A model generated the notes under the pieces. It ran no database searches and was not told where the DNA came from. It was given only the letters and a program-made list of their open reading frames with translations. From positions 175,712-239,711 of the forward strand of contig NZ_NPMS01000006.1 in the NCBI RefSeq assembly GCF_002266285.1: DNA of 64,000 bases. Reading direction: 5' to 3'. Position numbers and translations under genes: made by a program. This stretch comes from Virgibacillus indicus (GTDB taxonomy: Bacteria > Bacillota > Bacilli > Bacillales > Amphibacillaceae). Within the stretch, counting starts at the first letter, position 1, and every line of letters starts with the position of its first letter. Below, piece by piece: positions 1 through 9,652 of the stretch.

Positions 1-508
1 CGGCAAAATCAGATTTCGGATGCTCCGGTTTTTCCTCAAGGGAAACCACTTTTTGATTATGATCAAATTCAACGACACCGAATCTTCGTGCATCTTTTAC
101 CCGATAGCCAAATACTGTTGCATGCTTATGATTCTTAATAGCTTCACGGAATAATGTTGTAAACCCCTGACCGTAAAAAATATTATCACCCAGCATTAAT
201 GCAACAGGTTCATTGTCAATGAAGTCTTCGGAAAGTGTGAGTGCCTCTGGTATTCCATTTGGATTCGACTGCTCACGGTAACTGATGGAAATTCCCAGGT
301 CTGAACCATCGCCAAGCAACGCTTCAAATCGAGACTTATCCTCAGGTGTGCTGATAATCATAATTTCTTTAATCCCGCCAAGCATTAAAACGGAGAGCGG
401 ATAATATATCATTGGTTTATCAAAAACGGCTAGTAAATGTTTATTTATGCTGTCAGTACTAGGTGATAATCTCGTACCACTTCCTCCAGCAAGAATAATT
501 CCTTTCAT
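1..508 (-). CDS. rfbA: Glucose-1-phosphate thymidylyltransferase (N-terminal part, runs off the window)
   Basis: Makes dTDP-glucose from glucose-1-phosphate and dTTP, the first step toward dTDP-rhamnose for cell-surface polysaccharide. Reading leftward from the ATG at 508, about 169 codons are visible. The nucleotidyltransferase signature [12 protein letters not shown] is followed by [13 protein letters not shown], the Bacillus/RmlA family pattern, and later [10 protein letters not shown] and [25 protein letters not shown] ribosome site lies 6-7 bases before the ATG. The C-terminal part lies outside the window, so neighbouring rml genes cannot be seen. RmlA and other sugar-nucleotide transferases share the fold, but the dTDP-sugar version fits best. 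Confidence 0.93.
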   Translation of the reverse strand, partial: MKGIILAGGSGTRLSPSTDSINKHLLAVFDKPMIYYPLSVLMLGGIKEIMIISTPEDKSRFEALLGDGSDLGISISYREQSNPNGIPEALTLSEDFIDNEPVALMLGDNIFYGQGFTTLFREAIKNHKHATVFGYRVKDARRFGVVEFDHNQKVVSLEEKPEHPKSDFA

Positions 509-721
509 TTGCTTCACCCCGTTTTCGGAGTACTTTAAATATACTCCGGATTTTGTTGGAATTTTATTGTAACCTATAAACTATGTTACCCGCTTTTGCG
601 CAGGAGATATCTTACAATCGTATTTCAATTTTATTTCATGTGGAAGGGGAGGGGAGAGGGTGACAGGATTTCATATTTGGGGAAAACTACCATCTGTCCG
701 AGACCGGGGATATCCGTTCAC

Positions 722-749
722 AAAAAACCCGAACCACTTAAGGTTCGGG
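722..749 (-). terminator. Rho-independent terminator of the acyl-CoA dehydrogenase gene
   Basis: Perfect 8-bp stem CCCGAACC/GGTTCGGG (728-735 with 742-749), loop ACTTAA, followed on the minus strand by a T6 run. It lies about 30 bases past the stop codon of the gene at 780-1934. Confidence 0.9.
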
Positions 750-779
750 TAATGAATTTTTATGAATGAAATCTATCCA

Positions 780-1934
780 TTAATCTCTATCCTCAATACT
801 TTTCCCGGCCAGCTGCATTATTGTCATGTCATCCATCGGCGGGTTATGAAGGCCTGCCCGCACATCACGGTAATAGCGCTGCAGTGGATTTTTTCTTGAC
901 AGACTCCGAGCGCCAGCAACACGCATGGCTAGATCAACTGCTTCTACCGCTTTATTCACAACAGAAAGCTTCGCTGCGCCCAACTCAGTTTTCATCGATT
1001 GCCTTATTTCTTTACTGCTTTCATCCAATTTTTTTGCAACACTATAGAGGAAGTTTTCACTTTCCATAAGCAGCAGCTCGATTTCACCAAGTTTTTGCCT
1101 GACATTTGGCAATTCTGAGATGGTTCCCTTAATGCTGTTCGGCGAGTAGGTTGTGGCAAAGTCAACTGCATACCGCTGAGCTGCCCGTGCGATTCCGAGA
1201 TAACATGCGGGAATATGCAATAACCATCCAGCGGCAGGTTTGTTTCCAGGTGTTAGATATTCAACGAGATTATCCTTTTCAACTCGTACATTTTCAAGCA
1301 CAAGATCATGACTTCCGGTTGCCCGCATTGCAATGGAATCCCAGGTTTCATCGACTGTCACACCGGCAAGCTTTCGTTTTATGAGAAAATTTCCTACTTG
1401 ATCTGTCCCATCAATACCGGCACTTACTACAAAATAATCTAAAATTGGAGCGAGTGTAGTAAACGTTTTCCGTCCATTTAAAATCCAACCGTTATCTTCC
1501 TCTCTGGCTGTGGTTTCCGGTTTTCCACCACGCGTTGGACTCCCGGTTGCAGGTTCAGATGCTGCATTATTTAAGAGTGCACCATTATTTATTACATCAG
1601 CTGCAAATGCTTTGTATTTTTCATCAGGCCATACTTGATTTTCACCAAGATATTTCGTTATTCCCATATGCCATCCGACGGAAAGGGCTGTCGACCCATC
1701 GGCCATTGCTATCGTTTCCTGTAATTTCAGCAGTTCATATAGAGATATGCCCAGACCTCCATATTTTTTTGGCACCGTTAAAGCAGGATAGCCAATCGCT
1801 TTTAATTCCTTAAAATTATCAAAAGGAAAGGATCCTTCCTCATCATGTTTTTCTGCCCTGTCCCTAAAAGGTTTTACAGTCTTCTTCATTAATTCGATAC
1901 GATCCTCTGTATTTTTAAGCTCATGAAGTTTCAT
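780..1934 (-). CDS. Acyl-CoA dehydrogenase family flavoprotein
   Basis: 384 residues, the usual length for the family. It should oxidise an acyl-CoA at the alpha-beta bond with FAD and pass electrons to ETF; the substrate cannot be read from the sequence. The N-terminal helical domain contains YPALTVPKKYGGLG. The middle domain has ASEPATGSPTRGG, similar to the FAD-contacting loop, and GWILNGRKTFTT (WxxxGxKxxxT-like). The C-terminal part has RVAGARSLSRKNPLQRYYRDVRAG, close to the C-terminal FAD-binding stretch of distant members such as DszC/SfnC-like monooxygenases. A monooxygenase role is therefore possible. The start has TAAAGGAGGA at good spacing, and it appears to be a single-gene unit. 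Confidence 0.8.
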   Translation of the reverse strand: MKLHELKNTEDRIELMKKTVKPFRDRAEKHDEEGSFPFDNFKELKAIGYPALTVPKKYGGLGISLYELLKLQETIAMADGSTALSVGWHMGITKYLGENQVWPDEKYKAFAADVINNGALLNNAASEPATGSPTRGGKPETTAREEDNGWILNGRKTFTTLAPILDYFVVSAGIDGTDQVGNFLIKRKLAGVTVDETWDSIAMRATGSHDLVLENVRVEKDNLVEYLTPGNKPAAGWLLHIPACYLGIARAAQRYAVDFATTYSPNSIKGTISELPNVRQKLGEIELLLMESENFLYSVAKKLDESSKEIRQSMKTELGAAKLSVVNKAVEAVDLAMRVAGARSLSRKNPLQRYYRDVRAGLHNPPMDDMTIMQLAGKSIEDRD

Positions 1935-2442
1935 TAAAAGTCCTCCTTTAAATAATTCTTATAAAAACAGTCGGGTTTCTATCTAATATTATTTCACTAC
2001 AACAGGAAAAGTTCAATTTTTATAATTTTTTATAATTTTTTTCTATATTAAATGAAAAAATTCTAAGTCTAAATACCCGACAAAATTCAACATGAACTAT
2101 TCCAGGAAACCATTGATTTTTAAGCGTTTTAATACAATTCAGTCGACATTTGGGGTTAAAAAAGAATCAGTAAAACGACAATTGATAGAAAATAATACCT
2201 ATGAAATATCAAAAAACGTATTGCTTTTTTAAAATTATTCACTTATAATCACTATTAATATTAAGTTTGTATTACGATTTATTTTCGGAAAATGCAAAAC
2301 AATTACAACAATACGATTTCCGAAGCAGTAATCGAACTGATAAGAAAGTAGCAGAACCGCGAAATGAGAGAACAACTGGTATAACTAACATGAGAATATT
2401 AACGACATTTCATTATAATTTAAATTTTCAGAAAAAATAGAA

Positions 2443-2477
2443 AAACCATTATTCTAAAACTACTAGAATAAAGGTTT
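2443..2477. terminator. Orphan stem-loop, terminator-like in both directions
   Basis: 14-bp stem (2443-2456 with 2464-2477, one mismatch) and a 7-base loop, with A-rich sequence on the left and TTTT on the right. No gene in the window ends beside it. It may terminate a lost gene or an untracked transcript. Confidence 0.45.
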
Positions 2478-2585
2478 TAATAGAATTATAAATTTAAAAA
2501 GCATCCTACATATACTAAAGGTCGTTTTATATTTACATTAAATTATCAGAACGTTCGCCCGATATTTAAAATTGTAATTTTAAAA

Positions 2586-2614
2586 TTGGTAAACATTTGC
2601 CTAAGCACAATACT
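2586..2614 (+). promoter_or_regulatory. Possible sigma-A promoter of the oligopeptide operon
   Basis: TTGGTA (2586-2591), 17-base spacer, AATACT (2609-2614). It is about 145 bases upstream of oppD. The match is moderate and no operator is evident. Confidence 0.3.
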
Positions 2615-2759
2615 TGCTTGAGAAGGTGAAGTTTTATTAGGACGAACGTTTTTCTTCATGGAACTATTCCAGTTTAAAGAACTGTTCCCTGCTTTCATCC
2701 TCCTTTGAGAGGGGAAATCTCATAACCTACAGAAATAAAACATGCTAGGGGGATTAACT

Positions 2760-3776
2760 TTGAGTGAAAAGTTATTGGAAATAAAGAATCTGAAAACATC
2801 ATTCCGGATAAAAGATGATTATTATGCAGCGGTGGATGATGTAACACTGACACTAAATAAAAATGAGGTATTGGGGATTGTTGGTGAATCAGGTTCCGGA
2901 AAAAGTGCATTAGCCTTTTCGGTAATGGGACTGCATAATCGTGCGAAAATCGAAGGTAATATCTTATTTAAAGATCAGGATATAGCAAATATTTCACCGG
3001 CAAAGCTCAATAAGCTGCGCGGGGATGATATGGCAATGATATTCCAGGATCCATTGACAGCCTTAAACCCTTTAATGATCGTTGGGGACCAGATTAGTGA
3101 AACATTGCTCCTGCATAAAAAAAACATGTCACAAAAACAGCGAAAGGATAGGGTGATCAGCCTGCTGGATCAGGTTGGGATTCCGTATCCTGAACATGTA
3201 TACAATCAATTTCCGCATGAACTTTCAGGTGGGATGAGACAGCGTGTCATCATTGCGATTGCCATTGCCAATCAGCCTGAATTACTGATAGCTGACGAAC
3301 CGACAACCGCTTTGGATGTAACGATTCAAGCACAGATTCTTGATTTGATTAAGGATCTGAAGGATGACATGAATACTGGAATAATTCTGATTACACATGA
3401 TCTCGGCGTAGTAGCTGAAATGGCGGATAGGGTCGCCGTTATGTATGCAGGTCAGATTGTCGAAATTGCAGATGTACATACTTTATTTGAGAATCCGCTT
3501 CATCCGTACACAAGATCATTATTGAATTCAGTGCCAAACACTCAGGAAGGACAGGACAAGCTTCATGTTATACAGGGGATCGTTCCATCACTTTCCAAGT
3601 TGCCGCGTGAGGGCTGTCGCTTTGCTGCGAGAATGCCTTGGATTGATGAATCAGTACATGAAGAAAACCCTGTGCTGCACGAGATAAAACCTGGTCACTT
3701 TGTTCGCTGCACTTGTCATAAGCATTTTTACTTCCCGGATGAGAGCAAGGAGGATTCTAACCATGGGGTTTCTTGA
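2760..3776 (+). CDS. Oligopeptide/dipeptide ABC transporter, first ATPase (OppD/DppD type)
   Basis: 338 residues if translation starts at the TTG at 2760, which has AGGGGG 7 bases upstream. An in-frame ATG at 2742 lies upstream of that ribosome site and is less likely. One of two cytoplasmic ATPases that energise peptide uptake. Walker A is GESGSGKSA, the Q-loop region MIFQDPLTALNP, the ABC signature LSGGMRQRV and Walker B LLIADEPTTALD. The C-terminal oligopeptide-binding extension is present (HPYTRSLLNSVP), with CRFAARMPW in place of the usual cysteine-rich loop and two more cysteines near the end (RCTCHK). Its last 14 bases overlap the start of the second ATPase, so the two are probably translationally coupled. 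Confidence 0.93.
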   Translation: MSEKLLEIKNLKTSFRIKDDYYAAVDDVTLTLNKNEVLGIVGESGSGKSALAFSVMGLHNRAKIEGNILFKDQDIANISPAKLNKLRGDDMAMIFQDPLTALNPLMIVGDQISETLLLHKKNMSQKQRKDRVISLLDQVGIPYPEHVYNQFPHELSGGMRQRVIIAIAIANQPELLIADEPTTALDVTIQAQILDLIKDLKDDMNTGIILITHDLGVVAEMADRVAVMYAGQIVEIADVHTLFENPLHPYTRSLLNSVPNTQEGQDKLHVIQGIVPSLSKLPREGCRFAARMPWIDESVHEENPVLHEIKPGHFVRCTCHKHFYFPDESKEDSNHGVS

Positions 3777-4695
3777 AGTTGAAGATTTAAAAGTATACTT
3801 TCCGATCAAGGGAGGATTATTTAACAGGACGCTTGGTAATATAAAAGCAGTTGATGGGGTATCTTTTTCCATTGAACAAGGAAAAACATATGGCCTGGTA
3901 GGAGAGTCAGGTTCCGGAAAAACCACAACAGGAAGGGCAATCATCGGCTTGAATGATATAACCTCCGGAAAGGTTTTATTTGAAGGAAAGGATTTAACTT
4001 CCAAAAAAAGTAAAACAGCTTCGGTCAGAAAAGATATTCAGATGATATTTCAGGATCCCTACTCCTCTCTGAATCCTAAAAAACGCGTGCTTGATATCGT
4101 TGCAGAGCCGATTCGCAATTTTGAAAAGCTCTCCAAACAAGAAGAGAAAAAGCGTGTGCAGGAATTATTAGAGATGGTTGGCCTGAGTCCTGAAAGTATT
4201 TTAAAATACCCGCATGAATTCTCTGGCGGGCAGCGTCAGCGGATTGGAGTTGCACGTGCGATTGCCTTGAAACCTAAATTAATTATTGCGGATGAGCCAG
4301 TATCAGCGCTTGACGTTTCTGTACAAGCTCAGGTATTGAACTTCATGCAGGATATCCAAAAAGAACTGAACCTTACATATTTGTTCATCAGTCATGACCT
4401 TGGTGTTGTTAAGCATATGTGTGATGAAATAGGAATAATGTACAAGGGTCGTTATGTAGAGCAAGGGACTAAACAGGATATATTTGAAAATCCACAGCAT
4501 ATTTATACAAAACGTCTAGTAGCTGCTATTCCTGATATTGACCCAAGACACCGTGCGGAACAAAAACAGTTCAGGGAAGATGTGCAGAGGGAATATGAGC
4601 AATCCTACAATGATTACTTTGACAGTGAAGGATTGGCATATGGCCTGCAATCCGTATCTGATACACATCTTGTAGCTCTGCCAGAGAAAGGTTGA
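3763..4695 (+). CDS. Oligopeptide/dipeptide ABC transporter, second ATPase (OppF/DppF type)
   Basis: 310 residues from the ATG at 3763, which has AAGGAGG upstream inside the end of oppD; longer in-frame starts lack a ribosome site. Walker A GESGSGKTTTGR, Q-loop MIFQDPYSSLNP, signature FSGGQRQRIGVARA and Walker B LIIADEPVSALD are complete. The C-terminal HIYTKRLVAAIPDIDP is the family's usual tail. It pairs with the preceding ATPase as a heterodimer on the OppB/OppC permeases encoded next. Confidence 0.94.
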   Translation: MGFLEVEDLKVYFPIKGGLFNRTLGNIKAVDGVSFSIEQGKTYGLVGESGSGKTTTGRAIIGLNDITSGKVLFEGKDLTSKKSKTASVRKDIQMIFQDPYSSLNPKKRVLDIVAEPIRNFEKLSKQEEKKRVQELLEMVGLSPESILKYPHEFSGGQRQRIGVARAIALKPKLIIADEPVSALDVSVQAQVLNFMQDIQKELNLTYLFISHDLGVVKHMCDEIGIMYKGRYVEQGTKQDIFENPQHIYTKRLVAAIPDIDPRHRAEQKQFREDVQREYEQSYNDYFDSEGLAYGLQSVSDTHLVALPEKG

Positions 4696-4702
4696 ATAAA
4701 TT

Positions 4703-5665
4703 ATGTGGAAATTTATCGTTAGACGACTTGTAATAACATTCCCTCAAATAATTTTACTTAGTGTTCTTGTATTTATAATGGCACAAATGATGCCAGGAGA
4801 TGCACTGTCTGGGATGATCGATCCAAATATTGATCCGGCAGCGATAGAAAAGCAGCGGGAAAACCTTGGTTTAAACGACCCTTGGCATGAAAGATATGTT
4901 GATTGGGTTGGCGGTTTGCTTCAGGGGGATCTTGGCGAGTCTTTCCGATTTAAAATGGAAGTAACCGAACTGGTTGAACAGCGGCTTATTAATTCATTCT
5001 GGCTTGGTGTAGCCACTCTATTCTTTACATATTTAATTGCAATACCTCTTGGAATTATCAGTGGACGCTGGAATGATACATGGGGAGACCAATTAATTAC
5101 CGGTTACACGTATATTGGATTCGCAACACCATTATTTATTTTCGCATTGGTGATGCTCTGGGTATTCGGCTTCCAGCTGCAATGGTTCCCAACTGGCGGA
5201 AGTGTTGAACCGGGATTGACACCAGGATCATTTGACTATGTGTGGAGTAAATTCCAGCACTTGCTATTGCCTGCATTATCACTGGCACTTATTGCAACTG
5301 TAAATACTGTTCAATATTTACGAAGTGAAATAGTTGATACAAAGCAGAAAGATTTTATTATTACGGCAAGAGCAAAGGGTGCTTCTGAATCCAGGGTTTA
5401 TAACAGGCATATTTTTAGAAACTCATTACTGCCGATAGCTGCATTTTTCGGTTTTGAAATTACCGGACTGATCGGCGGAACAGTCTTTGTAGAACAGATC
5501 TTTGGTTATCCGGGCATGGGCTTACTGTTTATGGAATCCATTTTGTTACGGGATTATACTGTTGTAATTGCAGTTGTTCTGTTATTTGGTATTGCTTCTA
5601 TTTTAGGGGCATTAATTTCAGACATTATACTTAGTCTGGTAGATCCGCGTATTCGTATAAAATAA
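4703..5665 (+). CDS. Oligopeptide ABC transporter permease (OppB/DppB type)
   Basis: 320 residues with about six membrane helices. The first, after MWKFIVRRLVITFPQ, is typical of DppB. The large extracytoplasmic loop after helix 1 contains LGLNDPWHERYVDWVGGLLQGDLGESF, and the cytoplasmic EAA loop reads ITARAKGASESRVYNRHIFRNSLLP, which docks on the ATPases. It starts 7 bases after oppF, with AGAAAGG as a weak ribosome site. Confidence 0.94.
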   Translation: MWKFIVRRLVITFPQIILLSVLVFIMAQMMPGDALSGMIDPNIDPAAIEKQRENLGLNDPWHERYVDWVGGLLQGDLGESFRFKMEVTELVEQRLINSFWLGVATLFFTYLIAIPLGIISGRWNDTWGDQLITGYTYIGFATPLFIFALVMLWVFGFQLQWFPTGGSVEPGLTPGSFDYVWSKFQHLLLPALSLALIATVNTVQYLRSEIVDTKQKDFIITARAKGASESRVYNRHIFRNSLLPIAAFFGFEITGLIGGTVFVEQIFGYPGMGLLFMESILLRDYTVVIAVVLLFGIASILGALISDIILSLVDPRIRIK

Positions 5666-5696
5666 GAACTAAGGCAGACTTCTGAGGTGATTTAAA

Positions 5697-6605
5697 ATGG
5701 AAACAACTGATGTGAAGATGGATGAAACAACACAGGGTGTCACAAAGAGTCCGTCAGGGGCACGCATATTCTGGCGGGAGATTGTCAGAGATAAATTAGC
5801 CCTTATTTCACTTATATTTTTAGTTTTAATAACTGCTTTTGTGTATGGTATCTCACTGATTTTGGATCAGAAAGAAATAGTGACAGTGGATTTATTTGCA
5901 ATTCACCAGCCGCCGTCTGAGGAATTTTGGCTGGGAACTGATTATGGCGGAAGGGATATTTTTGGACAATTAATAATTGGAACTCGTAATTCTCTTTCAA
6001 TTGGAATTTTGGTAACACTGATGACAGGGGTTATCGGAGTAGTTTATGGCCTGATTTCCGGCTACTTTGGCGGACATGTGGATAATATCATGATGAGAAT
6101 TCTGGATTTCTTTCTCATCTTGCCATTCCTGATGGTAGTTATCGTATTTGTTGCCATCGTACCGAAATACAGTGTCTTTACATTTTCCTTGATTATGACA
6201 GCATTTCTATGGATGGGGATAGCCAGGCTGATTCGTTCCAAAGTACTGCAGGAAAAGGAGCTTGATTATGCTCAAGCCTCCAAAACACTTGGCTCCTCGA
6301 ATATAAAGATTATGTTTACGCAAGTATTACCAAATATAACTTCGTTAATCATCGTAACGATGACATTGAATTTGGCTGCAAACATCGGCTTGGAATCAGG
6401 GCTTTCCTTCCTTGGCTTTGGATTTCCTGAAAGCACACCAAGCCTGGGTACACTTTTAAGCTATGCGACCAATCCGCAAACATTGGAATACAGATGGTGG
6501 ATCTGGGTACCTGCAGCGGTTCTGATTCTTTTATTGATGCTTGCGGTAAGGAATGTAGGAGAAGCATTAAAACGTGCAGCTGATGCAAGACAAAGAAGAG
6601 GATAA
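5697..6605 (+). CDS. Oligopeptide ABC transporter permease (OppC/DppC type)
   Basis: 302 residues. A cytoplasmic N-terminus, a first helix, an extracytoplasmic loop with HQPPSEEFWLGTDYGGRDIF (the DppC hallmark LGTDxxGRD), then about five more helices. The EAA motif reads DYAQASKTLGSSNIKIMFTQVLPN. Ribosome site TGAGGTGAT. Partner of the preceding permease. Confidence 0.94.
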   Translation: METTDVKMDETTQGVTKSPSGARIFWREIVRDKLALISLIFLVLITAFVYGISLILDQKEIVTVDLFAIHQPPSEEFWLGTDYGGRDIFGQLIIGTRNSLSIGILVTLMTGVIGVVYGLISGYFGGHVDNIMMRILDFFLILPFLMVVIVFVAIVPKYSVFTFSLIMTAFLWMGIARLIRSKVLQEKELDYAQASKTLGSSNIKIMFTQVLPNITSLIIVTMTLNLAANIGLESGLSFLGFGFPESTPSLGTLLSYATNPQTLEYRWWIWVPAAVLILLLMLAVRNVGEALKRAADARQRRG

Positions 6606-6685
6606 TTTGAGGAGGTGAGTGCCAGACAGCAGAAATTACCAGAGTGGATACCTGCATCAATAACTATTGATGTTGAGTATAAATT

Positions 6686-6711
6686 TTCAGTCAGTACAGT
6701 TTCAGACTGAA
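6686..6711 (+). promoter_or_regulatory. Stem-loop in the gap before the peptide-binding lipoprotein
   Basis: 7-bp stem TTCAGTC/GACTGAA (6686-6692 with 6705-6711) with a 12-base loop, inside a 143-base gap in an otherwise tightly packed operon. Such hairpins can stabilise the 3' mRNA so that the binding protein is made in excess. No T-run follows, so it is not a terminator. Confidence 0.35.
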
Positions 6712-6748
6712 GCAAAAAGAAGGGTTAAAAAAAAGGGAGGTTAAAAGG

Positions 6749-8629
6749 ATGAAGAAGATTAGCTTTAGTAAGGCGCTATTTGCGCTAATGCTTATCTTGT
6801 TACTTGCTCTAGCAGCATGTAGTGGTGGTTCCGACGACGAAGGATCAGGCGATTCTGGTTCTGACGATGCAGGAACTGAAGAGGGTACTGATGAAGGAAC
6901 TGATGAAGGGGAAGAAGGCGATTCTGAAGCAGCTGAGGGAGAAGATGGGCTGTATTCAATCGAGGACTTCAGTACAGATAAAACAAATGAAGGTGAAGCA
7001 ATTGAAGGTGGAACGCTTCAATATGGTTTAGTTACTGATACTGCTTTTGAAGGTACATTAAACTGGAACTTCTATTCAGGTACTTACGATGCAGAGATAC
7101 TTGGATGGTTTGGTGAATCATTATTGTCAAATGATGATAAGTACCGTTACACAAACGATGGTGCTGCAACTTATGAAGTAAGTGATGATAATCGCACATT
7201 TACATTCACAATTAAGGATAATGTTAATTGGCATGATGGTGAGCCTGTAACAGCTGAGGACTGGGCTTTCTCATTTGAAGTAATTGGAGACCCTGAATAC
7301 ACTGGGGTTCGTTATGGTGCTGACTTCACTAATATTGAAGGAATGGAAGCATACAATGCTGGAGAAGCTGACTCTATTTCCGGTATTGAAGTAGTAGATG
7401 AAAAAACATTGAAAATTACTTACATTAAAGCAAGTCCATCACTTCTGACTGGTGGTATCTGGCCGTATGCAATGCCGAAGCATATTTTTGGAGATATCCC
7501 TGTAGCTGAAATGGATTCCTCTCCAGAGGTTCGTGAAAATCCAATTGGATTCGGTCCATTTAAAGTGGAAAGCATTGTACCGGGTGAATCTGTAACAATG
7601 GTTAAAAATGAAGATTACTGGCAAGGTGAACCGAAGCTTGATGGTGTTACAGTTAAAGTTGTTAACCCTAGTACAGTAGTACAGGCATTTGAAACTGGTG
7701 AAGTGGATGCGGTTGATAGTTTCCCTGCTGACCAATATCCAGATAATGCTGATATGTCAAATGTGGAATTTTTAGGTATGATCGATCTTGCTTATACGTA
7801 TATTGGCTTTAAATTAGGTACATGGGATTCTGAAAATGCAGAAGTAGTTATGGATGACAGCAAGAAAATGTCTGATGTGAACCTTCGAAGAGCAATGTGG
7901 TATGCGGTTGATAATGATGCTGTTGGTAAGAATTTCTATAATGGACTTCGCTGGAATGCGACAACATTAATTCCGCCATCACATCCTGAATACCATGATG
8001 AAACAATCGAAACTCCAACATATGATCCGGAAGAAGCAAAAAGAATTTTGGATGAAGCTGGATATGTAGATACAAATGGAGATGGAATGCGTGAAAACCC
8101 AGAAGGAGAAGAGTTAGTAATTAACTTCGCTTCCATGTCTGGTGGAGACACTGCTGAGCCATTAGCAAACTATTACATTCAATCATGGAACGCTGTTGGT
8201 CTTGATGTACAGCTTCTTGATGGACGTCTGCAAGAATTCAACACGTTCTATGACCGTGTAGGCCAAAGTGGGGAAGACGATCCTGCAGTTGATATTTATC
8301 AAGGTGCATGGGGTGTAGGCTATGATGTTAACCCACAAGGACTGTATGGACATAAGGCATTGTTCAACTTCCCTCGCTATGAAAGTGAAGAAAACACTGC
8401 TTTACTGGAAGATGGCGTTTCTGAAGAATCATTTGATGTTGAACACCGTAAGCAGGTATACAGTGATTGGCAAAAACTTATGGTAGAAGAAATTCCTGTA
8501 TTCCCAACGCTTTATCGTTCATTGTTAGCACCGGTTAACAACCGTGTTCAAAATTACTCAATTGCAGTTGATTTCAATGCTTTACATGAAATTGCTGTAA
8601 CTGAAGAAGAACCAATTGCAGCTGAATAA
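6749..8629 (+). CDS. Oligopeptide-binding lipoprotein (OppA/DppE type, SBP family 5)
   Basis: 626 residues. The lipoprotein signal has a hydrophobic core and the lipobox LALAAC with Cys24 as the lipidated residue. Residues about 27-67 form a very acidic linker rich in D, E, G and S. The mature SBP_bac_5 domain follows, with the typical NVNWHDGEPVTAEDWAFS and DVNLRRAMWYAVD blocks. It captures peptides outside the membrane and hands them to the OppBC channel. Ribosome site GGGAGG. Being last in the operon after a hairpin gap, it may be expressed at a level different from the permeases. Confidence 0.94.
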   Translation: MKKISFSKALFALMLILLLALAACSGGSDDEGSGDSGSDDAGTEEGTDEGTDEGEEGDSEAAEGEDGLYSIEDFSTDKTNEGEAIEGGTLQYGLVTDTAFEGTLNWNFYSGTYDAEILGWFGESLLSNDDKYRYTNDGAATYEVSDDNRTFTFTIKDNVNWHDGEPVTAEDWAFSFEVIGDPEYTGVRYGADFTNIEGMEAYNAGEADSISGIEVVDEKTLKITYIKASPSLLTGGIWPYAMPKHIFGDIPVAEMDSSPEVRENPIGFGPFKVESIVPGESVTMVKNEDYWQGEPKLDGVTVKVVNPSTVVQAFETGEVDAVDSFPADQYPDNADMSNVEFLGMIDLAYTYIGFKLGTWDSENAEVVMDDSKKMSDVNLRRAMWYAVDNDAVGKNFYNGLRWNATTLIPPSHPEYHDETIETPTYDPEEAKRILDEAGYVDTNGDGMRENPEGEELVINFASMSGGDTAEPLANYYIQSWNAVGLDVQLLDGRLQEFNTFYDRVGQSGEDDPAVDIYQGAWGVGYDVNPQGLYGHKALFNFPRYESEENTALLEDGVSEESFDVEHRKQVYSDWQKLMVEEIPVFPTLYRSLLAPVNNRVQNYSIAVDFNALHEIAVTEEEPIAAE

Positions 8630-8646
8630 TTAATTGGCTGTATATT

Positions 8647-8678
8647 AAGAAGACTCGCTCAGGCGGGTCTTCTTTTTG
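8647..8678 (+). terminator. Terminator of the oligopeptide operon
   Basis: 12-bp stem AAGAAGACTCGC/GCGGGTCTTCTT (one G-T pair), loop TCAG, followed by T-rich sequence. Confidence 0.92.
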
Positions 8679-8794
8679 TATATAGACTATTTTTTTAGTG
8701 CCTGTTTAAAAATATAGGTAATTTTCATCTTACTATTTTTGCTGAAAGTCGGTACGATACAGGTAGTTAATGAGATTCCAAAGGAGGTACTGCT

Positions 8795-9652
8795 TTGACT
8801 CAGAAAATTGCCGTTGCAGTGATACATGGTGCTGGTACACCAGATGAAACATTTGCAGATGAAATCATTAAACGTATTTTAAACCGATTTTCAAAGAACC
8901 TATCTATTGAAAATGCTGAAGAGCAGCTTGTTTTTGAACCGATATTCTGGTCTTCTATCTTCGAATCTGAACAAAAGGAATTATGGGAAAGATTACAAAA
9001 AGATGCAGACTTGAACTATTCCCGATTAAGGCGTTTTGTCATTGAGTTTTTGGCCGATGCTATCGCCTATCAGCCTACCAAACTTGGAAATCAAAATTAT
9101 GATAAGGTACATGCTTTTATCGCAGGTGGTATCCAAAGATTGAGAGAAAAAGCGGGGCCAACAGCACCATTATGCATTATCAGCCATAGTTTAGGTTCAA
9201 TTGTTGCAAGCAATTATTTTTATGATTTACAGTACAAACGCGAAAACATGGGAGCAGAGACAGCTAAATGTACCGATAATGCACCAATCGAGCAATGCCA
9301 GACACTGACACTATTCTATACGCTTGGCAGTCCTATGGCATTATGGTCATTGCGCTACATTGACTTTGGTTCCCCTATAACTGTTCCGTCTCCTGCTGTT
9401 CAGTCATTTTATCCGGAGATTGAAGGGGAATGGCTCAATTTTTACGATAAGGATGATGTCCTGGCATTCCCGCTTAAAGGTGTGAATAAATCGTATGCAA
9501 AAGCAGTTACAAAAGATGTACCTGTAAATGTAGGAGGATTATTAACGAGCTGGAATCCGTTGTCTCATAACAAATATGATACGGATGCTGATGTTATTAA
9601 ACCGATTGTTGATGGGCTGGTCAGAACGTGGAAAGCTATAAATCCAAAGTGA
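8795..9652 (+). CDS. Alpha/beta-hydrolase-like protein of unknown substrate
   Basis: 285 residues from a TTG start with a textbook AAGGAGG. Near the N-terminus AVAVIHGAGTP resembles the oxyanion HG loop. Around residues 126-133 CIISHSLGSIVA carries the nucleophile elbow with serine (S-H-S-L-G, a variant of GxSxG in which the first glycine is serine). No signal peptide, so probably cytoplasmic. The fold assignment is good; the reaction is unknown. It appears to be transcribed alone. Confidence 0.7.
   Translation: MTQKIAVAVIHGAGTPDETFADEIIKRILNRFSKNLSIENAEEQLVFEPIFWSSIFESEQKELWERLQKDADLNYSRLRRFVIEFLADAIAYQPTKLGNQNYDKVHAFIAGGIQRLREKAGPTAPLCIISHSLGSIVASNYFYDLQYKRENMGAETAKCTDNAPIEQCQTLTLFYTLGSPMALWSLRYIDFGSPITVPSPAVQSFYPEIEGEWLNFYDKDDVLAFPLKGVNKSYAKAVTKDVPVNVGGLLTSWNPLSHNKYDTDADVIKPIVDGLVRTWKAINPK

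Larger units (their letters stand above)
1935..2741. other. Gene-poor AT-rich stretch before the peptide transporter operon
   Basis: About 800 bases with no convincing gene. A 46-codon open frame (2092-2232, plus strand) has no ribosome site and no recognised similarity, so I do not call it. The stretch holds an orphan stem-loop (2443-2477), a GAACGTTC palindrome at 2549-2556 and a related GAACG element near 2644, and the likely promoter of the oppD operon. It may be the footprint of a lost gene. Confidence 0.5.

Noticed and set aside
2092..2232. 46-codon open frame in the empty region before oppD
   Set aside because: No ribosome site and no recognisable similarity.
2549..2556. GAACGTTC palindrome as a LexA (SOS) box
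   Set aside because: The Bacillus SOS box needs four bases between GAAC and GTTC (CGAACnnnnGTTCG); here the halves touch.
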